A stretch of 64,000 nt of DNA from Datura wrightii (Eukaryota; Streptophyta; Magnoliopsida; Solanales; Solanaceae). Under the pieces are notes generated by a model. That model saw only the letters and a program-made list of their open reading frames with translations, was not told where the DNA came from and did no database searches. The translations under genes were made by a program, and so were the position numbers. Within the stretch, counting starts at the first letter, position 1. The number at the start of each line of letters is the position of its first letter. The DNA is taken from positions 91,041,501 through 91,105,500 of the forward strand of contig JASDFA010000001.1 of assembly GCA_035772735.1 (NCBI GenBank), written 5' to 3'. Positions 47,301 through 58,418 of this stretch are shown here, one piece after another.

Positions 47301-49892
47301 AGTAGGGAGACCAGGTCAACAGGATTATTTAAGGCCCCATGTAGTGTTTCAAGGCCCCCGGTGGCCAGACATTCAATTTCTCCTGGAGATTTAGTTCCTT
47401 CTTTGTCCCTAGATCAGGCTTTAATTTCTATTATCTGGACCGTCAATAAAGGGACGTGGTAAAAGCAAGGGTAAAAGCATAACTTCATATTTAACATTGA
47501 TCTTGTATTTGAAGTAGTGAATGGAAAGTGGTATTGGAGTAAATCATCTGACGTGGTGGTGGATAAATTTGGTTATAGTTAGAAAAGTTCATCGATTATA
47601 TGGTGTTAAGGGACGTTTGTCCTATGTTAGATAAATAGATTGAGTTTAATAAGCATACATTGATATGAAGCAACGACTGGAAAGGATATGTTTACGAATA
47701 TATGGAATATATGTTTATGATGGAAGACAAGGATGAGTTAAAAGTGTTATGACATTCAAGGATGAATGTTTCTAAAGGAGGGAGGATGTTACACCCCAAA
47801 AAACTTTTGGTGATTATTTGATTTTGTATGCTATGTTAAGGGAAGTACGGGTTGTATATTGATCGTAGATGACAAGGGAAATGTGTATGAATGGAAAAGC
47901 CAAGAGTATGTGAAGTTTATAAGTTAGGGTCAATTTTAAATGACCATATCTCCCAATATATAATGAACTAGAAGCCCCACAACCTATCAAATTAAAGGTA
48001 TTTGAGTTTAATTTTCAGAACATCAAACTGCTCGTCAATCGAAGTTCATAGTGAGGAGTTATAGATATTTTATTGAAGCCCCGTTAAGCAGTGACGTAAG
48101 CACCGCCTCCACTGCCCTACCCCTATTTATTTAAGTTGTTTGCTGCTCAAACCATATCATCCCTATCCAAATTCGAGATGCCTACTTAGGGGAAACTTCC
48201 CTATGCATTTTACAGCCAAAAATCAATATAAATCAAGGAAAATCATCAACCAAAAATTCAATCCAAGTGAAGAAGATCTTTGCAAAGTTGAAAAGAGGCA
48301 TCGATGAGTCTTATTGTTGTGTTTTGAAAGCATATTTATGATGTTATTTTCTTCGTTTTTGGAGAAGTATTAAAATGCATATATAATCCCTTTTGTTAAT
48401 GGTTGGATTCAAGGGAGGAGGTAAGGATTCTATCCTTTAAACTTACAAAAAAACTTAGCTAAAAGCTTGAAAATTGGAAGCTAGGCTAGGTTGTTTGTTC
48501 ATGTGTGTTTAGCTGAAGTTTCTGCCATTCTTTGGGCAGTGAAGCTGTTGTGTTTGCAACCATGTTAAGCTTCCTATATACTCCATCTTAACAGGAGTGG
48601 AAGATAAGAAAATGGTAACCATTTCTAGCTATCAAACTTGCAAGAATTTCCTTAGCTAAAGCTAGAAGTTGAAGTTGATTTTGTGGCTCATTTTTTGTGT
48701 GTTTTTGGGTGAAGTTTCTGCCCATTTTCAGAGGTTGATACAGCTGTGTTTTTCTGGGAATATACTACTTTTATACTGGAGAGTAATCACAAGAAAATCT
48801 AGGTAAGTTCACCCTTTCATTTTTTCCCATAAAGGTTGTGGAAAAAAGATAAAACAAAGTAATGAAATGTTGTTTGTCTTGTTGTTATGGCTTCTGTTGG
48901 GATGAAATTTTGTCTAGGAAATTGGCTCAAACCAGACTTATTACATGAGTATAACTTCAAGGAATTGAAAATACTAAACATGATTGTTGGTGGAAAGAAG
49001 CGATTACGGAAAACATGTCGGAACAAGGTATGTAAGGCGCTCTTTGTCTCTTGATTTCAAGCACGAACTCGTGCTGAGGATGAATTCGGCATTCCCCTAC
49101 ACTTAATTTATGTAGTATCATATTAAGGTTCTTCCCTGTTCTTATAATTACTTGGTATTACGTTATGTATTTGCTAAAGAGATGGAACACATGAGTGTAA
49201 GTGAAGAGGTCAATTGCCTTCGATTATGGTCATAGTTGTAAATTGAGTCTGAAGTCCCCTCAGCGTGGACACTGTGAGCTGGTCCATTACATTATATTAT
49301 GTATTTGTGGTTTCAAAGGTGTTCACATCAGGGTTTCTAAGGAAATTGGTAAACATGGCAAGACAATGATGCACGGACAAACCTAACATTTGAAATTGGT
49401 TTTAACTCAATAAGAGCTAACGAGGGTGAGGAAATGGAATTGACTTACAATAGTTACTTATCCTCTTATATATATCTTTTAAGGTGCCTAGTGCCATGAG
49501 AGGGTCCCCCTGATCCCTTTCCCTTAAGATAAGCGACTAATTAATGCGTTTCTTCATTAACCGATATGTTAAACTTGGAAAATAGTACTCGAATGTGTAA
49601 TCTATTGATATTTCTATAGAACCATCTTTATGGGAAGACTATGCATAGTATATTGATGTTAGTAAGTTAATACAAAAATCATAATATATGTACATGCTTA
49701 TGCTTACTTTCAAGTTACACGCTAAGGCGGCAAATATTGCCATTAGAAAGTTGCTATATGTTTATTAGAGTTCTTGAGTTATCTAGACCTCCTGAGAATT
49801 GTTTAAGGCTTTAAGTAGACACGTTGCACGTTCTTTAAAAGTTGTATATGTGTAAGGAGGTTAACCCAAGTGTAAAAGTTGAGGCACTAGTA

Positions 49893-49931
49893 GCAGTTTG
49901 AATAGCTATGAGTGAGTCTACGTCCAGTCCT
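49893..49931 (+). repeat. Left copy of 39-bp terminal overlap of the virus
   Basis: It starts gcagtttgaatagctatg and is repeated at 58380-58418 with two differences. It spans the polyprotein start codon (49908), so the linear insert has the start region twice. Confidence 0.9.
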
Positions 49932-50868
49932 CGTAAATATTCTTCTTCTTCTTCGTCGAGTCTTTGTAAATCTATCACCAAAGTTCCTATGTGTACTACA
50001 CTTAGTAAAACTTTTTCTTGTAAATATGACTATCTTTATGAAGTAGATATACTACCAGATAAAAACAAAGTGTCCAGTACATACTTGCCTCTCCTAAATC
50101 CTTATTCCGCTTTTGCCAAAAGGACAACCAATCCATGGTTACAAATTCGTTCTTTGGTCCAACATAAGCCTAAAGGAGTAAAGGAATATGTTGCTAGTTC
50201 GAAACTCGACCAACATCCTATTCTTGCTACTCAAGAAGAATAGTTTGTCACCTTGCAGATTCCCGATGATTTTCCAAAACAATGGAAAAGTCATGGATTC
50301 ACCCATATTCATTTTGGTGTTGTCCTAATCTCCTTGTCATATCATGGAAGGAAAGACCAGCCTATTGTTGCGCGCCTTTCACTCCTTGATACACGATATC
50401 AGGAGTACCGACATGCAAATTTGGGTACAACTGAGGTTACCTTGGACGCTGGGATAGTTTTTGTCAATGTTATATCCAAATTTAACATGTCCCTAAGCGA
50501 CCCATATCTTACAGAAGCCTTAAAGATCCAAGTCCAAATACAGGGAGCTCCACAAGCTAGAGATGCTATCCAGGAAACTCTTCACTACCAAATCGCTTGC
50601 CGAGTTCAGAACCATGCTATGGATCTTTCATTTTCGGGTGGAGATGATTCTTTACTACTACATATAGATGCCACCAACGAAACTACCACATGCACCCAAA
50701 TACCCAGAAAAATACCTAAGGAAGAGCTTGTCAAAATTCTTCCTGACTCATGGGTTACCAATTATGAGCGGATGAGAGAACCTCCTGTTAAACCTCTTCG
50801 ATCCACAGAACCAATCTTTGTCAAAAAAAAAGGACAAAACCGTAGCCATAAGCTTTGACCACTCTCAT
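49908..50868 (+). pseudogene. Viral movement protein region (30K superfamily)
   Basis: Movement proteins widen plasmodesmata for cell-to-cell spread. The start at ATG 49908 is also preserved in the right terminal repeat (58395). A Ser-rich N-terminus (about residues 2-20) is followed by a TAG at 50241 in the same frame. The conserved MP core runs at about 50262-50620, with HFGVVLISLSYHGRK and LLDTRYQEYRHANLGTTEV, typical of single-polyprotein Caulimoviridae. The frame is lost at a run of nine A (50823-50831). The MP assignment is firm at the family level. It cannot be made intact in this copy. Confidence 0.85.
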
Positions 50869-52088
50869 CTCAAAAAAACAAATAGCACAACCTTTTCTCT
50901 TCAAATGTACTAGCCTACATCCGAACCTCTACCTGAAGATGAAGAGGATCCATTCGATTGGAGCCTTCCAACTGTCATGAGTGAACATGATTGGATCAAA
51001 CAGTTCAATCATGAAGGTCGTGACGTAAGATGGTTCAAATGTCCTTTCACCGAGCAACGCCCTTGGGATATCGAATGTGACTTCCAAGAATGTCTGGAGG
51101 ATGAAGTTGAATATATAGAGAAGAAGGCCAAACCCAAAAAAGAAGAAGGGGAGATTCTCTAAAAAGGAATTCCATAAGCGATATGAAGAGGGGGATCCAT
51201 CTATCGGTTCCCTTAGCCATCCAGGAAAATATGAATTCCTTATCTCCTATAAACCCCAAGATTGGCCAACTCTCCCTACTCCAGCTAAAAAAACTCACAA
51301 CCCTCAAATCTTCATGATGAGTCCATCTAGCTCTACCCATACTCCAGAATTCCTACCACAACAACCCTTTGAAAAAGATGGTGTAAGCCATGCACCAAAA
51401 ATACCAAAGAAAAATTTTGTGTTGCCAACTGGAGAAAAGTCACCTACTAGTGATATTAAGGCTACCATCAACTGGCAATTAGAGAATGCCATCTGCCAGA
51501 ACAAGGTGCTGACCAACATTGGCACTTCCCTTAAGAACGTTGCTCACACACAGACTAAGATGATGAACAAGGTGGAGAGCATTGAGAAGAAAGTGGAACA
51601 GCCATCCAATCAACATGTCGGTCTTATCCGAGCCCTGGAACTACGACTGTAGAATATGCAGTATGAGATCTGTCCACCAGGCACTTCACTTTTCCACTTC
51701 TTTTCACAACAACAAAAGGAAATGGCTGACATCAAAGAACAAATCAAACTACTAATACATAGACCTTTTGAGCCACAAAAAAACCAAAGCCACACTTCAA
51801 AATCCTCTTTTTTCCCTATGTCATCACAGACATACTCACCACCTAAATTGGCCCGTCCAGGTACTACCTCTCCTTTCACTCCATATGAACCCACACCTTA
51901 TCCTCAAAAATCCAAAGAGGACACTGAGTTTGATATTGCAAAATGGGTTTGGGAAAGGAAAGATGCCCTTGTAGTAGAAAAACAGGCCAAAAGAAGGAAA
52001 GAAGGTTGGAGAAAGTTCAAAGGAGCTAGATCAAGAAAACTTGATGATCTCATATCAAGATTTTTTGAAATTCTACGGCTTAGACGAG
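50869..52088 (+). pseudogene. Viral polyprotein, region between MP and coat
   Basis: Two successive frames cover this stretch: about 50869-51162 (acidic, ending in a KKEEGEIL tail) and 51163-52093. There is a shift at about 51160, a TAG at about 50909 and a TAG at 51650. A predicted coiled-coil-like stretch around 51530-51610 (MMNKVESIEKKVEQ) is followed by a Ser/Pro/Thr-rich linker (51780-51910) and a Lys/Arg-rich end (about 51975-52050). I see no catalytic motif. In related viruses this part links MP to the capsid protein. Confidence 0.65.
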
Positions 52089-52960
52089 AATGATAGCATA
52101 GGATCCAGCACTGAAGAGAAAACAGACAGCGATCCAACTAATGAAACTGAAGAAACGGAGATCGAGTCAAGTGAGGATCTCTCACTAGACACCTCTGAGG
52201 AAGATAATCCACTAATATACATGAACCTACCAAGGGAACCAGAAGTTTCTGAAGTCGATGATGATCAAGACGGGATAACAGAAGACCCAATCCCGGAAAG
52301 GAGACCAGAACAACCAATGCCAAAATCGGTTGGAACTGGATTCCATACTTTCACTCTTAATGATTTCAAGGTTTCAAAATGGCCATAAAGGATCCAAAAT
52401 TTTCGTACTTGGATGGTAACGAAACACTTAGTAGAGAGAGACAAATATCTAATCCTGTCAGAGTTCACATCAAGGTTCTCCGGTGTCCTTAGTGATTGGT
52501 GGATCGCATTGGGAATGTATGACAAGAATACTTTTCTCACGTCCCAAGACTTTGCTTTCAACATCAGAATCCTGCATAAAGTCTTTTGTGGAGATATAGG
52601 CCAAAGGCAAGAAAAGCTACGAAGATAATTCTTCGAGATGAAATGTGTATCATTTGACAGAGATGTCATTGATATTCATTTCCAGAAAATGGCAAAAATA
52701 TACTTTGAACTAGGTGGATACGCCAATTTGAAGCAAGCCTTCGTTTCATCCTTGCCAAAGATGTTAGCGGGATGAACCATGACGATTATTGAGGAAAAGT
52801 TCTAGTCTATCACAATTCCTCAAGTTGGATACATAAGGCAAGAAATCTTCATGGAGCTAGAAGATATCTGCACAAAAAGATCTGTTCTGAAGCATATCAT
52901 GCACAACAATCCAGCCCTTGATAAAGATTGCAGCAGGACTGACCTAATCACCGGGTCCAG
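52041..52960 (+). pseudogene. Viral coat-protein region
   Basis: A third frame starts at about 52041. A strongly acidic segment (52120-52270, TEETEIESSEDLSLD) precedes the capsid core. That core has FTLNDFKVSKWP (52350), LSEFTSRFSGVLSDWW (52458-52505) and FCGDIGQRQEKL (52580), the pattern shared by Caulimoviridae and LTR-retroelement capsids. Stops are present at 52386, 52626, 52772 and about 52804. A Lys-rich segment (52985-53035) leads to the zinc finger, with a frame change between 52940 and 52961. Confidence 0.75.
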
Positions 52961-53107
52961 TTGCTCTTTCCATGCTCAAAGGCAAAGCAGATACAAGAAA
53001 TACAAGAAGATCAAATGGCCAAAGCCTATGGAGGAAGATCCAAATACACCAAGAGAACAAAATACTTTAGGAGAAAGCGTCCAGGCAGGTTCCAGAAGAA
53101 TGACAGA

Positions 53108-53149
53108 TGCTTCATCTGCCACAAGATCGGACACTTCGCAAAGAACTGT
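53108..53149 (+). other. Viral CCHC zinc finger
   Basis: CFICHKIGHFAKNC fits CX2CX4HX4C exactly and sits at the end of the coat region. It binds RNA in the family. All four ligands are intact although the gene is broken elsewhere. Confidence 0.9.
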
Positions 53150-53400
53150 CCTCAAGCTAAAAAGTCTATCCAACTTCTCACAGAAATAGAAGAATTCACT
53201 GATGTCACGGACAATGATCTCAAATCAGTCCTTTCAGTAGAAGACGAGCCCTCAAAAGACACCCTTTTCTCCATGGAAGTATATGAAGAACATGGGCATG
53301 ACCATTACCAGATCTCACAGGCTGAGGAAATCAACAGCATTATCAATGTTCCTCAGGTCCAGTTGAATGTTTATTCGTCCAAATGGGATAAACCTGTTTA

Positions 53401-53658
53401 GGTCATTGCATTCAAGGATACTGGTGTGGCCTTATCATTGATGAATCCAGTTATACTTCCTGATGATCAGTGGATCACTCATTTCAAGAACTTTAACACT
53501 ACATCAAATGGAATCTTGACAACCACGGTCATCACAAAACATCCGATAACAATCGAGTTCTTCCTAGGACAAAAATTCAGAACAAAGCTATTCAGATCAA
53601 ATGTCCCAGGAAAGGATCTCATAATCGAATTTGATATCTTCAAACAACTAAAGTATTA
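53401..53658 (+). pseudogene. Viral aspartic protease
   Basis: The catalytic site is at FKDTGVALSLMNP (53411-53449), with the active Asp codon at 53417. Downstream FLGQKFRTKLFRS and KDLIIEFDIFKQ (about 53613-53648) fit the hydrophobic ILG-like second half. A TAG at 53399 interrupts the lead-in and a TAA ends the frame at 53657. Protease would cut the polyprotein into mature proteins. It lies in the same frame as the zinc finger and RT. Confidence 0.8.
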
Positions 53659-53773
53659 ACTCCACATTTGAGCCTATGGAATAGCATTCAAAAAGCAGTT
53701 TAAGCCATATTTAGAAGTCTCACGCTTATTCCAAATCACTAAAGATGAACAAATAAAAGAAATCGAGCAACAG

Positions 53774-54715
53774 TTGATGGAACATTCATGGGCTGAATTA
53801 CATAAGGAGTTCATGAAAAAATATCGCAACCCACTCTGGCTGAATGAAAAATTCTTCATCAAACTCCCATTCAAGAAGAATGGAAACATCAACCCAACCA
53901 AGGCAAGACATTCTGGCATGAATCCAGAGCACCTTCAGTTTGCAAAGAAGGAGTGCGCTAAACTCATGGAGTTTGGACTGATCGAGTCGTCTGATTCTCA
54001 ATAGGCATGTGAAGCTTTTTATGTCAACAAGAGAGCTGAGCAGACAAGAGGTAAACTCAGATTAGTCATAAACTACCAGCCACTCAACTATTTCCTCCAA
54101 GATGATAAATTCCTTATACTTGATAGGCTTACCCTATTTTCACACTTAGCCAAAGCTAGATATTTTTCCAAGTTTGATTTCAAATATGGATTTTGGCAAT
54201 TGGGGTTACATCCTGAGGAAAGACCAAAAATAGGATTTTGCATTCCTGATCAACACTTACAATGGAAGGTTATGCCATTTGGGCTGAAACCTGCACCCTC
54301 TCTATTCCAAAAAGCCATGATCAAAATCTTTCATCCTATCCTCCACACTTCACTAGTATACATTGATGATATCCTATTGTCCAGTGATACTTTGGAGGAG
54401 CAGTTTACCTTACTCCGTCATTTTCATGATATAGTAAGAGTAAATGGAGTCATGCTCTCTGCTAAGAAAATGGTCCTTGCTCAAAAAGACATTGATTTCT
54501 TAGGGATGCATTTTAGCAATGGAACATATAGTCCAGGTCCGCACATATGTCAGGAATTACTCATATTTCCATACACCAACTTCACCACAAAGCAACTTCA
54601 ACAATTTCTAGGGATTATAAATTATGTTAGAGATTTTATTCCTGAAGTCTCTACATATATTTATCCACCTACAAAAATGATAATGAAGAATGCCCAAGCA
54701 TGGGGTAAAGAGTAG
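53774..54715 (+). pseudogene. Viral reverse transcriptase
   Basis: RT copies pregenomic RNA into DNA. The frame reads FFIKLPFKKNGNINPTKARH, KKECAKLMEFGLIESSDS (TAG follows at 54002), RLVINYQPLNYFLQDD (54060), KFDFKYGFWQLGLHPEER, MPFGLKPAPSLFQKAM and the catalytic YIDD (54359-54370). QQFLGIINYVRDFIPEVS (54600) follows. All expected RT blocks are visible, with a stop (TAG 54713) at the RNase H border. Assignment to Caulimoviridae rests on block order and on the absence of integrase after RNase H. Confidence 0.9.
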
Positions 54716-55267
54716 GATGAAGTTGTCCAAAGGATCAAGCAAATGTCCTAACAAGAGAAGACTCTCCATATTCCTTCAGATGGAAAGAAGATACTGCAGA
54801 CTGATGCCAGCAATGAATACTGGAGTACAGTTCTTATAGAAGAAAAAGATGGCCACATAAGGATAAGCGGATATGCTAGCGGAAAATTCAAGGATTCAGA
54901 GCAGCACCACCATTCCACCTTCAAGGAAATTCTAGCTGAGAAAAATGGAATCAAGAAATTCAACTTCTTCCTAATTCACACTGAATTCCTCACCGAGATG
55001 GATATGAAGGCGTTCCTGAAGATGATCCAGTTAAATCCAAAGATACTTCCACACCCGCAAATCCCCGGATGGGCACAATGGTTCTCACCCTACAAATTCC
55101 AAGTGACGCACCTGAAAGGGAAAGACAATTTCCTAGCAGACTTCCAATTGCGACTGGATGAATTCGCAAAAAGGTTTTTGCCAGAAAAGCCCAAGAAGAT
55201 GAAGGAACCTGATGGCCAAGTGTTCATGATTACTAACCCACCAGGTCCCTTGAAATACTGGGTATAA
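54716..55267 (+). pseudogene. Viral RNase H
   Basis: It continues in the RT frame. The metal-binding Asp is in LQTDASNEYW (Asp codon 54803), the Glu in STFKEILAEKNGIKKF (about 54920) and a third Asp in TEMDMKAFLKM (55000). The connecting C-terminal part is APWxQW-like, here GWAQWFSPYKFQVTHLKGKD, then NFLADFQLR (about 55120). A TAA at 54748 lies just before the domain. It degrades the RNA strand during reverse transcription. Confidence 0.85.
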
Positions 55268-57426
55268 TGCTTCAAGGATTCATATGATGCAAAGATATTC
55301 ATGCTGCATTGACTGGTAAAGTTAATCGACGGGAAATTCATGCCGAGCCAAAACTCTCTTTCTGTTAGCGATTTCCAGTATCTATTTTGTCCTTGGAAGA
55401 AGAATACTATGAAGAACAAAGGTTTATTTTCTAGCAAAATAAGTGCACTCCAAAAGAGATTTGGCCAAAAGAATGGACACCATGGAATCACATTGATACA
55501 CATCCTCACTGGGAAGAAGTCCGAAAGCAAAAAAGGAATATCAGGCACCCTACGAGATCACCAGGGATGAAATCACTCAAGCTGTTACACGGACCAGGAT
55601 GAACAGTAATCTTGGGCATAATCAAGTGCCCAAGTGCTATTTTATAACTTAGTTTAGTCATGTTTGTCTATTTATACACTTACATTCTTATGTGATTTTA
55701 TGTAAATTTGGGTATGTACTAACCAACATGATTAGTCCTTGTTTTGTAGGTGTAAAATGCATATGAGGGACTAAATAATGATGGGTGAAGTGAAGGAATG
55801 GATTTGGAAGAGAATTGCAAAAGTTGGCAAGAAAGCATGCCATGGTAAGGCTGGCCGCGCCAGGTAGTGTGCCATGCTAGGCGTGTGCCACGCCCAGCGC
55901 CGTGCCACGCCAAGGCCATGCACGCAAAGATGCAGCATTCCAAGTCGCTTGCGCGCTAGCGCTGTTCCACGCTAGGCACTGCTGTGCACCACTGGCCGTG
56001 TCACGCAGGCCATCGCGCAAGGGCAGTGCTGTGCCACATTGGCCATTGCGCCAAGCCTCGCCCAAGCACCCTTCAATTGCAAATTCCAGTGAGCCTACGT
56101 GTTACCTCCGTGTCACGGAGGCAATTTGGCGCGTTCACCTCGGTGCCACGGAGCCATTCCATGACCGACCAAAATTTGTAAATTCCCTATTTACTATAAA
56201 TTAAACCCTTAGCTTCTAAAATCATTTGTCACGAAATATTTTATGAAAATCGTAGAGGAGCGAAGGGAGAAGTAAAGAACTCACCTAGGGTTCACCAATT
56301 TTACATTCTCTTTTACCTATTCTTGTAAGTACACTACTTTAATGATGTTTTTGAGTATTTGTACGAATATGAGGTTAAAACCCTTCCTTTAGGGTTGAGG
56401 CCACGTGATATGATTATAATTGCATGAATTCGTTTTGGTTTGAGTTGTTAATTGTTGTTTTGTCTTACATTCTTCATTATTGTTGTTTTTATGCTTGATC
56501 ACCATGAAAACAAATGTGTTAATCTTAGGTAAAAGCTTGAAAGAGTAACCCTAGGCAAGAACATAGGAATGTAGGGAGCAAGTTCTTATCTTTAGATATG
56601 ATTCGCAGTTAGGATAGAAATATACCTAATTTTCCTTGCTTGGTTGCTAAAACGGGGTGAGAGCAAGACATCGGCTTAGAATTATCACTCCACCACTCAT
56701 AGAAGTAGTTGTGAAGCTAAGTTGGATCAAATGATTAGAGGTATGAAAGTCCCTAATCAAGAGCATAAATCCTGTAAATCACATCCATGTAGTTGAATTG
56801 CCCACGAACTAGGTTATCACATCCCCGCTCAACGATGTAGTTGTGAGGCTAGTTTGTCATGTTTAGAGGCTCGAGAGACCATGAACATCGCATTTTCAAC
56901 TATGTGAGACAACAATTGATAATATCATACTTGAACCATTACAAAATGTAGCATTGCATTATTATTCGGCCTTAGCTCTAGTTGCTTGTTATATTGTTTT
57001 TCAGATTATTTTGTGACCACCCTAAAATTTAATTATAATTTATCGAAAACTTATATAATCAACACTTGTGAAGGTTAAATCTCACTCTTGAACTTCATAG
57101 TTTGCTAAATTGGTCCAGTCCCTGTGGGTTCGACATCCGGCTCTTGAAAAGTGTCACTGTATTACTTGTACGACTGCGTACGCTTGCGAGTGCGCTGGAG
57201 CGCAACAAACGTCCCATCAAATACTTCATCACCGGACTCTCCAAAAATTAAGCAAGCCATTGCAGAAACATCGAGCAGGAAATGCTACTTTACGAGATCG
57301 TTAAAACGGAGTTTGCATGATACTAGCTTCTTCGTTGACAAACATGGGGTCCGATGGGATCCAGGTGGAGAATGCTCAAACCCACCAATGGCACCTTCAT
57401 ACATTGTCCCACCAGATAATGGATGA
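55268..57426 (+). pseudogene. Viral polyprotein C-terminus, split by a solo LTR
   Basis: After the TAA at 55265 the homologous frames are short and shift between 55340 and 55606, with Lys/Trp-rich stretches. The C' solo LTR interrupts at about 55607-57207. The sequence resumes at 57208 with a Ser/Pro-rich tail ending in APSYIVPPDNG and TGA at 57424. I see no known domain here. The function in relatives is unclear to me. Confidence 0.6.
55607..57207 (+). mobile_element. Solo LTR, family C' (Athila/Tat-like) inside the virus
   Basis: It starts near taatcttgggcataatcaag and ends gcgcaaca, about 1.6 kb. Like C it has cagtccctgtgggttcgac near its 3' end (57117-57135), the palindrome cctccgtgtcacggagg (56105-56121) and a TATA-like tataaatta (56195). 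The flanks aacag (55602-55606) and aacgt (57208-57212) may be a decayed TSD. The first base pair TA instead of TG leaves the left edge uncertain by a few bases. Confidence 0.75.
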
Positions 57427-58312
57427 TGATGTATGCAAGACGTGTGCGAGACTCTAGGAGCTCACCGCCTCAGATCACCCGCCAAAATTTACTACCCATA
57501 TGAAGACGAAAGCGGGCCCCACTTCACATGCTTTTCACATGGGTTCCTTGTGCAAATTAGGCTAGCCTTTTTATTAGGATGTTTGGTTTATTAGGCATCT
57601 GTTGTTATTAGGATTTGTAGATGATTTTGTTTAAATAAGCGTGCCAGATTTGTCTTTATCAGGCCATGTAAATAGGTGTACCATTTTCGTTTTGTTAGGC
57701 TTTATAGAAAGGGGTGCCAAGTCTATCTTGTATAGAGTCTTATCTTGTAGTCTCCTAACCTCTATACAAAGGATTCTAGGTTGTCCATTGTAACTCAGAG
57801 TCAAAGAGAGTCAAATAGAATCATCAGAGTAGAGAAGAGTAGAACGCAGCTAGTTAAGTCTTGTAAAATCATTCCTATGTTCAATAATATGAGTGTTTGC
57901 TAAATTCTCTCTTGTTATTCCTTTCTAAAGGCATGGTATGGCTGATCATTTTGAAGTAGTACAGGGCCTCGACACGTCGGGTAAGCAAGCTTGTTACAAG
58001 TACAATAGTTTTCTAAAGTTTATAAGCAACTAAATTTATAAGTAGAGTAAAAGATTTCCCAAGTTGTGTAGCTTGGCAAACCGTCCAGGTGGATGTAGAA
58101 GCCAGCCCCTTTTTGTAGGGAAATTCTTTTATGTCTATGATGAAATTTACTGCTCGACTGACTTGGCAAGCCGTCCTCCGGGATGTTGAAGCCGGGTTTC
58201 ATGGAAAGTCGTCCTTCGGGATGTTGAAGCCTAGTCCCCTTCGTAGGAAAACTATTGCGCCTGCAATCTCGCCACCTTGCCCGCTATTTCCTCTCCCTTT
58301 ATTTCCCCCTTT
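57427..58312 (+). promoter_or_regulatory. Viral intergenic region: promoter and leader
   Basis: It is non-coding. A candidate TATA box tctatacaaagg lies at 57761-57772, and a candidate poly(A) signal aataa at 57883-57887. This order (TATA, then AATAA about 110 nt later) fits the terminally redundant pregenomic RNA of this family. Farther on, 58074-58245 holds three imperfect copies of a segment with ccgtcc..gggatgttgaagcc, able to fold. The assignments are by position and motif only. Confidence 0.5.
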
Positions 58313-58325
58313 TGGTATCAGAGCC
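58313..58325 (+). other. Viral primer binding site (initiator tRNA-Met)
   Basis: tggtatcagagcc perfectly matches the complement of the plant initiator tRNA-Met 3' end. In Caulimoviridae this marks position 1 and the minus-strand DNA discontinuity. It lies 82 nt upstream of the polyprotein start codon in the right-hand copy. Confidence 0.92.
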
Positions 58326-58359
58326 CTCTGCGTACCCATTTTGTGTCAAAGCTAGCACC

Positions 58360-58392
58360 ATGTCCTTTTGGAGGGAGGAGCAGTTTGAATAA
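58360..58392 (+). CDS. Viral leader short ORF (10 codons)
   Basis: ATG 58360 to TAA 58390-58392 encodes MSFWREEQFE, ending two bases before the polyprotein ATG (58395). Short leader ORFs close to the first long ORF are common in Caulimoviridae and help ribosomes bypass the structured leader. The function here is inferred from position only. The left insertion end keeps only the last part of it (49894-49905). Confidence 0.45.
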   Translation: MSFWREEQFE

Positions 58393-58418
58393 CTATGAGT
58401 GAGCCTACGTCCAGTCCT
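58380..58418 (+). repeat. Right copy of 39-bp terminal overlap of the virus
   Basis: It repeats 49893-49931 with two differences (g/a and t/c). Host B2 LTR sequence resumes at about 58420 (gaaagataag, as at 44245). Confidence 0.9.
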
